From the NCBI GenBank assembly GCA_002438075.1, contig DJSQ01000043.1, positions 1-17,567 on the forward strand: a stretch of 17,567 nt of DNA, read 5' to 3'. Positions 1 through 7,682 of this stretch are shown one piece after another; the first letter of the stretch is position 1, and each line of letters opens with the position of its first letter. The notes below the pieces were generated by a model. The model had not been told where the DNA came from, searched no databases, and worked only from the letters and a program-made list of their open reading frames with translations. The DNA comes from Clostridiales bacterium UBA6330. GTDB taxonomy: Bacteria; Bacillota; Clostridia; Oscillospirales; CAG-272. A program made the translations under genes and the position numbers.

Positions 1-23
1 GTTCAGGTTAGTTGTTGACTAAT

Positions 24-124
24 GCGGAACGACACGCGGGTCGTTCCCTACGGTTCACTCCCCTAAAAGGATAAAATCCGCTTAGAAATGAGCGTTGTAG
101 GGAACGACCCATGTGTCGTTCCGC
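24..124. repeat. Long imperfect inverted repeat, each arm itself palindromic
   Basis: The arms at 24-51 and 97-124 are reverse complements over 28 bases with two central mismatches. Each arm also folds on itself: GGAACGAC (26-33) pairs with GTCGTTCC (40-47), and the same pair recurs at 101-108 and 115-122. The 45-base spacer shows no gene. The architecture resembles REP/BIME-like or MITE-like interspersed elements common in intergenic DNA, but one copy in one window cannot establish that. No terminator tail follows either arm. Confidence 0.75.
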
Positions 125-165
125 TTCGGTTGAAAGATACTTATTGACTTATAATATAACACCTC

Positions 166-202
166 ACACGGGTGCCGAGATTCCGCCTGTCGACACCCGT
201 GT
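166..202. repeat. Small intergenic inverted repeat containing a shared 17-nt motif
   Basis: ACACGGGTG (166-174) pairs with CACCCGTGT (194-202). The 17-nt string TGCCGAGATTCCGCCTG at 173-189 recurs exactly at 7911-7927 in another intergenic region, where it again lies beside a hairpin. This suggests a degenerate interspersed repeat family. Confidence 0.5.
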
Positions 203-232
203 AAGGCAATACCTACGTAACGCATCCCACTC

Positions 233-260
233 ACAAAAAGAGTGCGATAGCCGCACTCTG
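233..260 (-). terminator. Intrinsic terminator, third hairpin downstream of the minus-strand gene
   Basis: AGAGTGCG (239-246) and CGCACTCT (252-259) form an 8-bp stem with a 5-base loop. Read on the minus strand the stem is followed by TTTTTG, the layout of a rho-independent terminator. It sits about 190 bases beyond the stop of the acidic protein gene, behind two other hairpins. Confidence 0.6.
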
Positions 261-286
261 CAAAAACGCCCTACCTCCCAATCCAA

Positions 287-371
287 CAAAAAAACTTCCC
301 CCATGTCCCCGCCACTCTCGAAAAAGCGAATCAAATTTTCGCTTCCTAAGTGGCGGGGACATGGGGGAAGT
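287..371 (-). terminator. Very long hairpin with U-tract on the minus strand
   Basis: Bases 294-316 and 349-371 are perfect reverse complements over 23 bp. The 32-base interior holds a second stem, AAGCGAA (324-330) with TTCGCTT (338-344). On the minus strand the outer stem is followed immediately by seven T residues (complement of 287-293), so it can terminate transcription coming from the gene that ends at 450. The stem is much longer than a usual terminator and its outer end, ACTTCCCCC, resembles hairpins at 8077-8110 and 8958-9002. Confidence 0.7.
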
Positions 372-400
372 TCTGGGAGGGTCAGGGAGGTTTGGAGGGT

Positions 401-429
401 AGGGACCCCTCTACGAAAGAGGGGTCCCT
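401..429. repeat. Perfect 12-bp hairpin immediately after a stop codon
   Basis: AGGGACCCCTCT (401-412) pairs exactly with 418-429 around a 5-base loop. It lies 21 bases past the stop codon at 450. There is no T-tract on either side, so it is more likely an RNA 3'-end stabiliser or the first of three stacked hairpins than a terminator by itself. Confidence 0.6.
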
Positions 430-449
430 GCGCCTCCAAGGTCTTTCCC

Positions 450-1604
450 TTATTCTCCCAAAACTATCCCCGTCTCAAAAGCCCCGACAGGGACGGCGGC
501 GGTGAATTGGCGAATCAAGCCCGCCTGAACCAGCTCTTCGGTGGTCTGCTCCGCAATCGTGTAGTCAACCGCCTCGTAGTCCTTCACAGACGGCAGAGCG
601 TTCTGCTCCGCACAGAGCTTTTCAATCAGCTCCAGCGCGTGCTTCAGCTTCCGCTCACCCTTGATTTTCAGAAGAACAGGCGTTGCCGCATACTTTTTCT
701 TGTTCGATACATCGGTAAAGAAGTACTTCGTCCCCTCCAGCGTGGCGGGGTCAAGCGCTAAGTAAACATAAAGCGTGCTCGACTTCGCATTCACCTTCGC
801 CAGCTTCACGCGACCGCGGTTGAAGGACTCGTAGCCCCAGCTGACACGCCCCTTGACACCCTTGTAGGACAGGAACGCGTTCTTGATAACCGAATAGTAC
901 TCCTGCACATTTCCGCGCGACTGGCTCAGTCTGGAGAGGAAGCTGCGACGGTAACGACTGACCAGACGGACAAGCCCCTGCCGCTCCTGCTCCTGCATCT
1001 CGGCATAGCGCTCGGGCTCCGCCATGACATCAATGAATTCCAGCCCCTCGGTGTCGATTCCCGCGAGCGAATCGTCCTCGTTCTCGTCGTCCTCGGCATC
1101 CTCGTCGGTCTCGTTCTCCTCGTTCTCGACCTCCGCAACAGGCTCTTCAACCGTCACGAATGCCTCCACAGCAGGCTCCTCGGGAATCGGCTCCTCCTCA
1201 ACGGGGTTCGGCTCCTCTTCCACCACAGGCTCCTCTTGGACGGGCTCCTCGGGGAGCGGCTCTTCCTCCGCCTCCTCCTCGGGCTTCTCCAGCAGACGGT
1301 CAATCGCGCCCGCCAGCTCCTCAATGGCGTTCATGCGGAAGCCCAGATTCAGCACCCGCAGATTGCCGAGCAGCAGATGCTCCGCAACCGAGCCGAACGT
1401 CGGCTTTGCCGCAGTTTGTACCGCCTCCTGTGCCTTCTCCGCCAACCGATTGGTAATCAAACGGTGCGCGACGGCTTGGAGAACCACCTTTTCCGTTGCG
1501 GCGCAGGCATCCCGCACGGCTTCCTCTTTTCCCTCGGTCTTTTCCTGCACCGAGCGGACCGCATCCTTCAGTTTTTTCAATGTGTTCTCCGAGAATCCCA
1601 TCAT
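450..1604 (-). CDS. Acidic cytoplasmic protein with a 151-residue C-terminal domain shared with the upstream membrane protein
   Basis: A 384-residue protein of unknown function. The ATG at 1602-1604 is chosen (a second ATG follows at once) because AAAGGA lies 9 bases upstream and a consensus promoter just above that would be inside the longer reading frame. Residues 1-106 are helical and free of an obvious signal peptide. Residues 107-181 are an extremely acidic Pro/Glu/Asp linker. Residues 217-367 are a compact domain that aligns without gaps to residues 369-519 of the large membrane protein encoded at 4608-7682, 71 of 151 identical by hand count; conserved stretches include LSYKG, RVSW and LALDP. 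A short 17-residue tail follows. The acidic linker plus domain layout is shared with the relative, but this copy has no membrane segment, repeat or L15-like end. I do not recognise the domain. It could be a soluble partner or competitor of the membrane paralogue (inference). Confidence 0.85.
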   Translation of the reverse strand: MMGFSENTLKKLKDAVRSVQEKTEGKEEAVRDACAATEKVVLQAVAHRLITNRLAEKAQEAVQTAAKPTFGSVAEHLLLGNLRVLNLGFRMNAIEELAGAIDRLLEKPEEEAEEEPLPEEPVQEEPVVEEEPNPVEEEPIPEEPAVEAFVTVEEPVAEVENEENETDEDAEDDENEDDSLAGIDTEGLEFIDVMAEPERYAEMQEQERQGLVRLVSRYRRSFLSRLSQSRGNVQEYYSVIKNAFLSYKGVKGRVSWGYESFNRGRVKLAKVNAKSSTLYVYLALDPATLEGTKYFFTDVSNKKKYAATPVLLKIKGERKLKHALELIEKLCAEQNALPSVKDYEAVDYTIAEQTTEELVQAGLIRQFTAAVPVGAFETGIVLGE

Positions 1605-1634
1605 ACACACCCATCCTTTAAGATATTCAATATA

Positions 1635-1663
1635 ATTGTACACTGAAACGGTCGATTTGTCAA
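1635..1663 (-). promoter_or_regulatory. Consensus sigma-A promoter for the acidic protein gene
   Basis: On the minus strand TTGACA (complement of 1658-1663), a 17-base spacer and TACAAT (complement of 1635-1640). It lies about 30 bases above the AAAGGA ribosome binding site, so the gene is expressed separately from the two-gene operon upstream. Confidence 0.85.
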
Positions 1664-1674
1664 TAGGTAAAACG

Positions 1675-1701
1675 AAAAAAGCGTGTTTTTTTCGCTTTTT
1701 C
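1675..1701 (-). terminator. AT-rich terminator-like hairpin
   Basis: On the minus strand AAAAAGCG pairs with CGCTTTTT around a 9-base loop and runs into TTTTTTCGTTTT. It lies just upstream of the promoter at 1635-1663 and could complete termination of the operon ending at 1794. The stem is weak in GC. Confidence 0.45.
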
Positions 1702-1750
1702 AGCCCCGAAAAATGCGAAAACAGCACCTTCGGGCGAAAGCGAACCCAAT

Positions 1751-1780
1751 GAAGGGGCTTCTTTTTCAAGAAGCCCCTTC
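1751..1780 (-). terminator. Hairpin terminator of the two-gene surface-protein operon
   Basis: GAAGGGGCTTCTT (1751-1763) pairs perfectly with 1768-1780 around a 4-base loop, starting 13 bases after the stop codon at 1794. The U-tract on the minus strand is poor (ATTGGGTT), so it may act with the AT-rich hairpin at 1675-1701. Confidence 0.6.
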
Positions 1781-1793
1781 AGGAAAGGAGAAA

Positions 1794-4604
1794 TCATTGC
1801 TCCTCGTCGTCGGACTCGAAGGTGTCCGCAGAGGAATCGTCCTCAAAATTCTCGTCGTACCAATCCTCTTCCTGTAGCCCGTCAGCGGAGCTGTCGCCCT
1901 CAAACGACGGCGAATCGTCGTCATGGAATACCGACACCTGCGGACGGTATGCAAACGCATCCGCAGTCGGCTCACTCTCGGTCGGGTCCGCCGAATCGGT
2001 CCGCGCGGACGGTGCGCCGCCATTGATACCGCCGTCGGTGCTGTCCGCCTTGCGCGGGCTTCCCTTCTTCGCAATCGCGGCAGTGCGGAAAATCAGCACC
2101 ACCAGCACAATCTGCAAGACCAGCGCCACCACGCCGAGCAACAGCGCCACCAGCGCCGACTTCTCGGGCAGGAATTGCGCCGTCAGCGCAAGCGCGGGAA
2201 GCGGAGCAAGACCGTACACCGTCTTGCCGTCACGCACATACTTCACGCGGTCCGCATACTTCGCGTGCCGACGGAGCAGAATGACCAGCGCAATCACCTG
2301 AAGCAGAATCACGGTCCCCAGCGTGACAAACAGCCACGTCAGGTCAATCCGCACGGGAATCTTTGCAACCTCTGTGTCGAACTCCTCGGCGGCAATGTCC
2401 ACGCCGCTCTTGGAGGCGGCATCGCAGATGTCCGCAACCGCAGTGGCACGGAGCGATTCCAGCGTCTCCTTGCCCGCGTCGTTGTAAAGACCGCCGTTCC
2501 GCAGCTCCTCACAGCGCGCCTCAATCTCGGCAATCCGCTGATCCTTGTAGCGCGCGAGCGGGAGCCGCTCGTCACACTCCGCAATCAGCGCGTCCATCTT
2601 GTTCTGGTAGTCGGGACCTGTTGGCAGAGCCTCCATTTTGGCAATGTAGCTCTGAATCAGGTCCTTCACATTCTGCCCGTCATCCTTTTGAATCCGTCCG
2701 CGCAGCTCTTCCATCTTCGCCTTCAGATAGTTTTCGTTCAGCGTGGTGAGCGAGACCGAATATTCCTCTCCGTGCGGCGCGGTATCGGTCGCCTTGACAC
2801 GGATATAGAACGTGTATTTCGTACCTGCATTCAGGTTGGTGAGCTCGCCCGCCTCCTGCCAGTTCAGCGTGTCGCCGTCAAACCGACGGAACGCAAATTC
2901 GTACCCAACCGTGTCCGCATCGTCCAGCTCAAACAGCATGGAGCTTTCCCCAACCGTCGGGGTCTTTACCTTGCCGCCCGCCTCCGCAGGCGTGGGCGCG
3001 GCAGGTCTGCTTGCAAGCTGAAGGCTGACCCATTCGCTGTGCGAGGTCGCGGTCCCGTCACCGAGGCGGCGGACCTTAATCTCCATCCCGAACAGCTGCT
3101 CCAGCGAGACCTTTTCACCGCCTGCAAAGCGGATTGTGCTGTCGCCCGCAATCAGCTCAAAGCTGCTGCTTCCGTCCGCAATCAGCGTTTCCTGCTTGTA
3201 ATCCACACGGAACACGGGAGCCTCGCAGGTCGGCAGAGCAAGCCCCGTCAGCTCTTGGCTCTCGGCGGGAATCCGATAGGTGTATTCTGCCTTTGCGGTA
3301 TGCTCCACCGTGTTGCCGTTCCACTTGACCAGCTTGTAGCCCGCTTCCGTTTCAATGGTGATTGTAATTTCGGAATCGAAAGCGAACGAAAGCGGCGTGC
3401 CGTCATAGGTGTAGGTGTTGTTGCCCTGCTTGACCGTTATCGTTGCATGAGCGGTCAGCTCGGAGGAAAAGCGGATGCTGATGCTTTGCGGGACCCAAAG
3501 CGCATAAAGGGTTGTGTCCTCCGCAATATCCCAGAGCGCCCCCTTGCCGTCCTTGTCGACATACTGTACACCATAGCCATCCTTGCGGGTCCAGAAACCG
3601 CCGAATTGATATCCGGGCTTGGTTGGCAACTCTGTGGCATTCAGATTCGGGATGTTTTGGTTAAAGATTGCCAAAACACTGCTTCCGGAGAAGCTACCGC
3701 CGTCTGCATCATAGGTGATTTTGTATTCATTCGGTATATAATAACGGGTAATTGTAACACCTGCCACCGAAACCGTACCGCCGTCATAATAGTCCGACTT
3801 GTCCTGATAGGTGTACCCTGAATATTCCCGAAAGAATAGATTGCCGTTTTTGTCCTTATCTAAAAGCGTCCCATCTGCCTTAACATACTCCTTGAAATCT
3901 GCCATGAATTCATAGCTGCCGATGATTTTACCCGTTTGAAAATCCCGATCCAAGCGAGTGACCTTGAACTGATTCGCTTTGTATATCGCCCACAGTGTGA
4001 TTTCTTTGCCATCCCTTGCTGGAGACAGCTTGAACTCATCCTTGATTTTAAATTCGGGATTTTCCATATCGGTGATGCTCCAACCGAGAAATTTGTATTC
4101 CGTCGTGTCGGGAAGCACCGGAAGCATCAAGGAGTCCCCATAGGTATAGGTCTTTGGACGTACCGTTCCCGGCTCCCACCCGGGAGTCCCGTCCTTTGTG
4201 ATCGTTGATTTGTAATTCAGGTTATAAACCTTCGGCTTAAAGGAAAGATAGATTACGATATTTGCATCAACCGAAATATCGTTCTCGAGCTTGGAAAGCA
4301 TATCTTCATTTATATACTCTTCGGTAATCTTTCCGTTTTTTTCAACCGTGTAAGATGGTACATAACCCATTCTCGTTGCGGTTGCGGTAAAGGTAATGCT
4401 TGTTCCCGTGGCATAGCTTCCCGAAGCGGCGGCAGGCTCAATGAGATATTCCCCGAACTCTTCCTGCCCATCTGTAATCTTGACCACTACCGTGTAGGTC
4501 GGTTCGTCAGCATTCGCTATGAGCATCGGCAATAAAACCGCCGCAAGGAGAAGCAGGACTGCCGCAAGTCCGATTTTGTATTTTGTTCCGATTCGTCCCT
4601 GCAT
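1794..4604 (-). CDS. Cell-surface protein with InlB-type B-repeats, C-terminal membrane segments and acidic tail
   Basis: 936 residues. A signal peptide (1-32, LLLL core, likely cleavage at ANA|DE) starts the protein. Residues about 126-212 and 293-372 look like InlB B-repeats (Listeria-Bacteroides repeat, Flg_new), with the hallmark glycine/aromatic pattern GYQFGGFW and YKFLGW and closing LWAIYKA and LYALW. Residues 533-622 resemble a fibronectin type III domain, and 623-748 are charged and helical. Two membrane segments follow (about 755-778 and 817-840), separated by a loop, then a very acidic Ser/Asp/Glu tail (850-936). There is no LPXTG motif, so anchoring is by membrane helices. The start ATG at 4602-4604 has GGGAGGGG placed in the end of the preceding gene, only 3 bases away, so the two are translationally linked. 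Family knowledge suggests adhesion or host-surface roles for InlB repeats; the function here is not known. Confidence 0.85.
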   Translation of the reverse strand: MQGRIGTKYKIGLAAVLLLLAAVLLPMLIANADEPTYTVVVKITDGQEEFGEYLIEPAAASGSYATGTSITFTATATRMGYVPSYTVEKNGKITEEYINEDMLSKLENDISVDANIVIYLSFKPKVYNLNYKSTITKDGTPGWEPGTVRPKTYTYGDSLMLPVLPDTTEYKFLGWSITDMENPEFKIKDEFKLSPARDGKEITLWAIYKANQFKVTRLDRDFQTGKIIGSYEFMADFKEYVKADGTLLDKDKNGNLFFREYSGYTYQDKSDYYDGGTVSVAGVTITRYYIPNEYKITYDADGGSFSGSSVLAIFNQNIPNLNATELPTKPGYQFGGFWTRKDGYGVQYVDKDGKGALWDIAEDTTLYALWVPQSISIRFSSELTAHATITVKQGNNTYTYDGTPLSFAFDSEITITIETEAGYKLVKWNGNTVEHTAKAEYTYRIPAESQELTGLALPTCEAPVFRVDYKQETLIADGSSSFELIAGDSTIRFAGGEKVSLEQLFGMEIKVRRLGDGTATSHSEWVSLQLASRPAAPTPAEAGGKVKTPTVGESSMLFELDDADTVGYEFAFRRFDGDTLNWQEAGELTNLNAGTKYTFYIRVKATDTAPHGEEYSVSLTTLNENYLKAKMEELRGRIQKDDGQNVKDLIQSYIAKMEALPTGPDYQNKMDALIAECDERLPLARYKDQRIAEIEARCEELRNGGLYNDAGKETLESLRATAVADICDAASKSGVDIAAEEFDTEVAKIPVRIDLTWLFVTLGTVILLQVIALVILLRRHAKYADRVKYVRDGKTVYGLAPLPALALTAQFLPEKSALVALLLGVVALVLQIVLVVLIFRTAAIAKKGSPRKADSTDGGINGGAPSARTDSADPTESEPTADAFAYRPQVSVFHDDDSPSFEGDSSADGLQEEDWYDENFEDDSSADTFESDDEEQ

Positions 4605-4607
4605 GGC

Positions 4608-7600
4608 TTACCCCTCCCTTACCTTCAGAATTTCGCCACCCGCATCGTTGATTGCGATAATGGCTTCGCGTGAAAAGTTCTGCGCTTCAACGGTCAGCGG
4701 AATGTGCAATTCTCCCGAGGTGTGGACCTTGAGCGTCCGCGCACTGTCCATCACAATCCCGCGCTCCTTGAGCGATTCCAGATTGACCACCTCGTTCGGG
4801 TCATAAAACGCCTCAATGCGGTTCAGATCAATCAACGCCACCGTGGGGTCGATCTGTACCGCGCTCATGCGCTCCGCCGTTTCGTCCTCATACTGCCCAT
4901 CCTCGGTGTACTGTTCGTCGTACTGCCCGTTGTCCGCGTACTGCCCGTCCTCGGTGTACTGCTCATCGTACTGTCCGTTGTCCGCATACTGACCGTCATC
5001 GGTGTACTGTTCATCGTACTGCCCGTTGTCTGTGTACTGACCGTCATCGGCATACTGCTCATCGTACTGTCCGTCATCCGCATACTGACCGTCCTCGGTG
5101 TACTGCTCATCGTACTGTCCGTCATCCGCGTACTGACCGTTCTCGGTGTACTGCTCGTCATACTGTCCGTCATCTGCGTACTGCTCGTCCTCGGCATACT
5201 GCTCGCTGTACTGCCCATCGTCCGAGTACTGCTCGTCCTCGGTGTACTGCTCGTCATACTGTCCGTCATCCGTGTACTGCTCATCCTCGGGGTATTGCTC
5301 CTCATACGCGCCGTCATCGGGTTCGGAATCCGCCATTGCGGGCAGGGCTTCCTCCTCGGGTACCTCGTCATAGGGCTCGTCCTCGGGGACATCTTCGGTC
5401 TCCTCGGTCTCCTCAATTTCTTCGGACAGTGGCTCCTCGGGAAGCTCCTCCTGCTCTGCGGCAGGCGCTTCGGCTTCTTCGACCTCCCCGCTGTCCTCAG
5501 TATCGTTGCGGAAATCCGCTTCAATTCCCTCGGGAATGCCCCAATCCAAGTCGTCCTCGCGCGTGCTGTTGTCGAATTCGTCAACAAGCCCCGTGCTTCC
5601 CTCGGTCGCTTCGGCTTCCGCCTCGTCTGCGGGGGTCTCGGTGTCCTCGGGTTCTTCGGGCTCCTCGGTTTCGGGAGCTGCCTCTGTCTCCATCGGCTCG
5701 ACCGCTTCAACCGTCTCGCTCGGTTCCGCCTCGGTCTGCTCTGTCGGCTCCTCCTCCAAGTATTCGGCATAGGTCACGGGCGGCATTGCGGCTGTAACCG
5801 CCCCGCCGTCACCGTACACCTGCTCGGTGTAGCGAATCTGCGTGGTGCGAACGGTCTCTTTGGTCACGGTCTGCGTCACCTGTGCCGCGGGCTCCTGTGC
5901 GGGCTCGGGCTCTGCCGCCTCGGTCGGCGCTTCCGCTTCCTCGGGCTCGGGAATCGGTTCCGGTTCGGGCTCAGGCTCCGGCTCGGGGGCGGGCTTCGGT
6001 GCATCGTTGTCCAGCTCCCAGAACACATTCGCGCTTGGCGGAACGACGCTTTCATCCACATCCGAGGTTTGCGAAACATGGTCCTCCGCCAGCTCGAACG
6101 ACGTGGCGGGCTTTTCCTCGCGGATATACTCGCGGATTACGCCGCGCCGCACCAGCTCCTCGGTCTCCTCAAACGGGTAGGCTTCCTCGTAGTCAATCTT
6201 CTCGATATCAATCGGAGACAGTCCCTGCTCCTCGGACACGCGCTGGACCAACTCCATCGCCCATCCGAACTTCCGCTCGGACCGCACCTTATATTTGAAC
6301 GGCGTATCGGCGTACCGCTTCTGGTGTCCGACATCCCGCCCGTGGTAAATGCTGTCCTCCAGGCTTGCGGGGTCCAGCGCCAGATACAGCTCCAGACTGT
6401 TACTGCGGATGTTGATTTTCGCCACGGGGTTTCTCCCGTTTGTGAAGCTGTCCGCGTTCCAGCTGACACGCGATTTCGTTCCTTTATAGGAAAGAAGCGC
6501 GTTCTTCAGCTCGCTGTAGTAATGCTTGACGTTCGGGCGCGACTGAATCAGTCTGCCCTCAAAGCTCTTGCGATAGTGCGCAACGATATAGCAACCCGTT
6601 TCCTCGTTGTAGCCGATGATTCGCTCGTTTCCGCTGAAGCGGTCGGAATCGTCCGCATCGTCCACAAAGTCCTCATCGTCCTCGCGGTCGTTCTTCGCCG
6701 CCTCCTCGGGGCTTTCGTCCTCGTCCTCCTCCGCCGCATCCGCAGGGACCGCCGCGCTGACGGGTACACTTCCGTCCTCGGGCTGTGCCGCCTGCTTTTC
6801 CTCGGCTTCCGCTTTCTCCGCCGCTTCGTCGGCGCGCTTCTGACCGATCAGCGCCTCAACCAACGTGCGAAGCAGCTTTTCGGATTCCGAAGGACCGCTC
6901 TGTGCCGCCTGTGCCTGCGGTGCGGGCGCGGTGGTCTGGGTTTCGCGGACCGTTTCGGTGACGGTTTTCTCCATGTGCACGAACTTGCCCCTCGGCGCGT
7001 TCGTCGGACCCGCCTGTGCGGGCGCGGCGGTCATGCCGCCCGTTGTCGGCTCTGCCTCGGCGGTATTCTCACGCGGCTCGGAGCCAATCCACGTCTCCCG
7101 CTCCTCGGCAGGCTCTGCGGACGCGGCGCGCTCTGCCTCCGCGCGCTGTCTTTCCTCCTCGCGCAGACGCTCCTCGGCTTCCATCTGCCGTCTGGCTTCC
7201 TCCGCGCCCTCTGCGCGCAGTCTTTCCCTCGTTTCGGCTTCTGCGGCAAGGTCTGCGGCGGCACGCTCTGCGGCTTCGCGGTCAAGGCGCGCCTGCTCCT
7301 CCCGCTCGCGGCGGAGGCGCTCCTCCTCCTCGCTCCGCAGGTCTGCCGACACGAAGTCAAAGCCCGCCGCGCGCGCAACGACAATCAGGAGGGTCAGCAC
7401 CGCCGCCCCCGCGACCGTCAGAATCAGCAAAACCCGCAGGACCGTTTCCGCAGAGAGCGCGCCGAAAAGAGCCTCCCCCGCAAACAGGAGTGCGTATGCG
7501 CGGTGGTCGTCATCCTCCCCCTCGTTCCGCTTCTTCGCCTGTACCATCCGCCGAATCAGCACGCCGATTCCGACCGCCTCCAGCGCGAAGATCAGTGCCG

Positions 7601-7682
7601 CGATCGCAATGGCGAGGTAAATCCATCCCTTCCCGTCACCGAGCAGTCCGGCAAACCACATCCCAACCGTTAAACTCCGCAA
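4608..7682 (-). CDS. Multidomain membrane protein: coiled coil, unknown 151-aa domain, QY-rich repeats, uL15-like C-terminus
   Basis: About 1024 residues. TTG at 7680-7682 is preferred since GGAGG lies 8 bases upstream; a GTG at 7713-7715 (11 residues longer, no good ribosome site) and ATG at 7659-7661 are alternatives. Membrane segments are at about 20-43 and 80-104, with a weaker one at 62-78. A Glu/Arg/Ala coiled coil follows at 114-194, then acidic linkers. Residues 369-519 are the domain shared with the protein at 450-1604. A Pro/Glu-rich acidic stretch leads to 139 residues of tandem repeat (796-934) built on QYDE-QYTEDG-QYADDG. Residues 942-1024 resemble the C-terminal part of ribosomal protein uL15: VVNLESLKERGI, then GEL, PLTV and AIIAINDAGGEI match the order seen in E. 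coli L15. The Gly/Arg-rich RNA-binding N-terminus of L15 is absent, so it is not a working ribosomal protein. The side of the membrane on which the C-terminal part lies is uncertain. First gene of the operon. Confidence 0.8.
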   Translation of the reverse strand: MRSLTVGMWFAGLLGDGKGWIYLAIAIAALIFALEAVGIGVLIRRMVQAKKRNEGEDDDHRAYALLFAGEALFGALSAETVLRVLLILTVAGAAVLTLLIVVARAAGFDFVSADLRSEEEERLRREREEQARLDREAAERAAADLAAEAETRERLRAEGAEEARRQMEAEERLREEERQRAEAERAASAEPAEERETWIGSEPRENTAEAEPTTGGMTAAPAQAGPTNAPRGKFVHMEKTVTETVRETQTTAPAPQAQAAQSGPSESEKLLRTLVEALIGQKRADEAAEKAEAEEKQAAQPEDGSVPVSAAVPADAAEEDEDESPEEAAKNDREDDEDFVDDADDSDRFSGNERIIGYNEETGCYIVAHYRKSFEGRLIQSRPNVKHYYSELKNALLSYKGTKSRVSWNADSFTNGRNPVAKINIRSNSLELYLALDPASLEDSIYHGRDVGHQKRYADTPFKYKVRSERKFGWAMELVQRVSEEQGLSPIDIEKIDYEEAYPFEETEELVRRGVIREYIREEKPATSFELAEDHVSQTSDVDESVVPPSANVFWELDNDAPKPAPEPEPEPEPEPIPEPEEAEAPTEAAEPEPAQEPAAQVTQTVTKETVRTTQIRYTEQVYGDGGAVTAAMPPVTYAEYLEEEPTEQTEAEPSETVEAVEPMETEAAPETEEPEEPEDTETPADEAEAEATEGSTGLVDEFDNSTREDDLDWGIPEGIEADFRNDTEDSGEVEEAEAPAAEQEELPEEPLSEEIEETEETEDVPEDEPYDEVPEEEALPAMADSEPDDGAYEEQYPEDEQYTDDGQYDEQYTEDEQYSDDGQYSEQYAEDEQYADDGQYDEQYTENGQYADDGQYDEQYTEDGQYADDGQYDEQYADDGQYTDNGQYDEQYTDDGQYADNGQYDEQYTEDGQYADNGQYDEQYTEDGQYEDETAERMSAVQIDPTVALIDLNRIEAFYDPNEVVNLESLKERGIVMDSARTLKVHTSGELHIPLTVEAQNFSREAIIAINDAGGEILKVREG
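4881..5297 (-). repeat. 48-bp coding tandem repeat (16-residue QY units)
   Basis: The coding strand holds 26 QY dipeptides in 139 residues. The 16-residue unit is QYDE-QYTEDG-QYADDG; seven full units and one partial are visible after two introductory QY blocks. Units differ at a few sites (T/S/A, E/D, D/N/E), so the array is not freshly duplicated. It is devoid of Lys and Arg, hence strongly negative, with regularly spaced Tyr. The length is divisible by three throughout, so gain or loss of units would keep the frame. Confidence 0.9.

Noticed and set aside
164..439. A 91-residue minus-strand frame in the left intergenic region
   Set aside because: It runs straight through three hairpins and has no ribosome site or family resemblance.
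1923..3821. A 632-residue plus-strand frame opposite the InlB-repeat gene
   Set aside because: Arg/His/Gln-rich translation with no domain, and no ribosome site; the minus strand has signal peptide, repeats and membrane helices in the right order.
4881..5297. Possible CRISPR array because of regular 48-bp periodicity
   Set aside because: The repeat is coding and contiguous without unique spacers, keeps the reading frame, and there are no cas genes.
4704..7673. A 989-residue open frame on the plus strand, antisense to the large membrane protein gene, with a striking hydrophobic repeat
   Set aside because: It lacks a ribosome site and promoter. Its hydrophobic repeat is simply the reverse reading of the acidic QY-D/E repeat; acidic, GC-rich codons leave the opposite strand free of stops.
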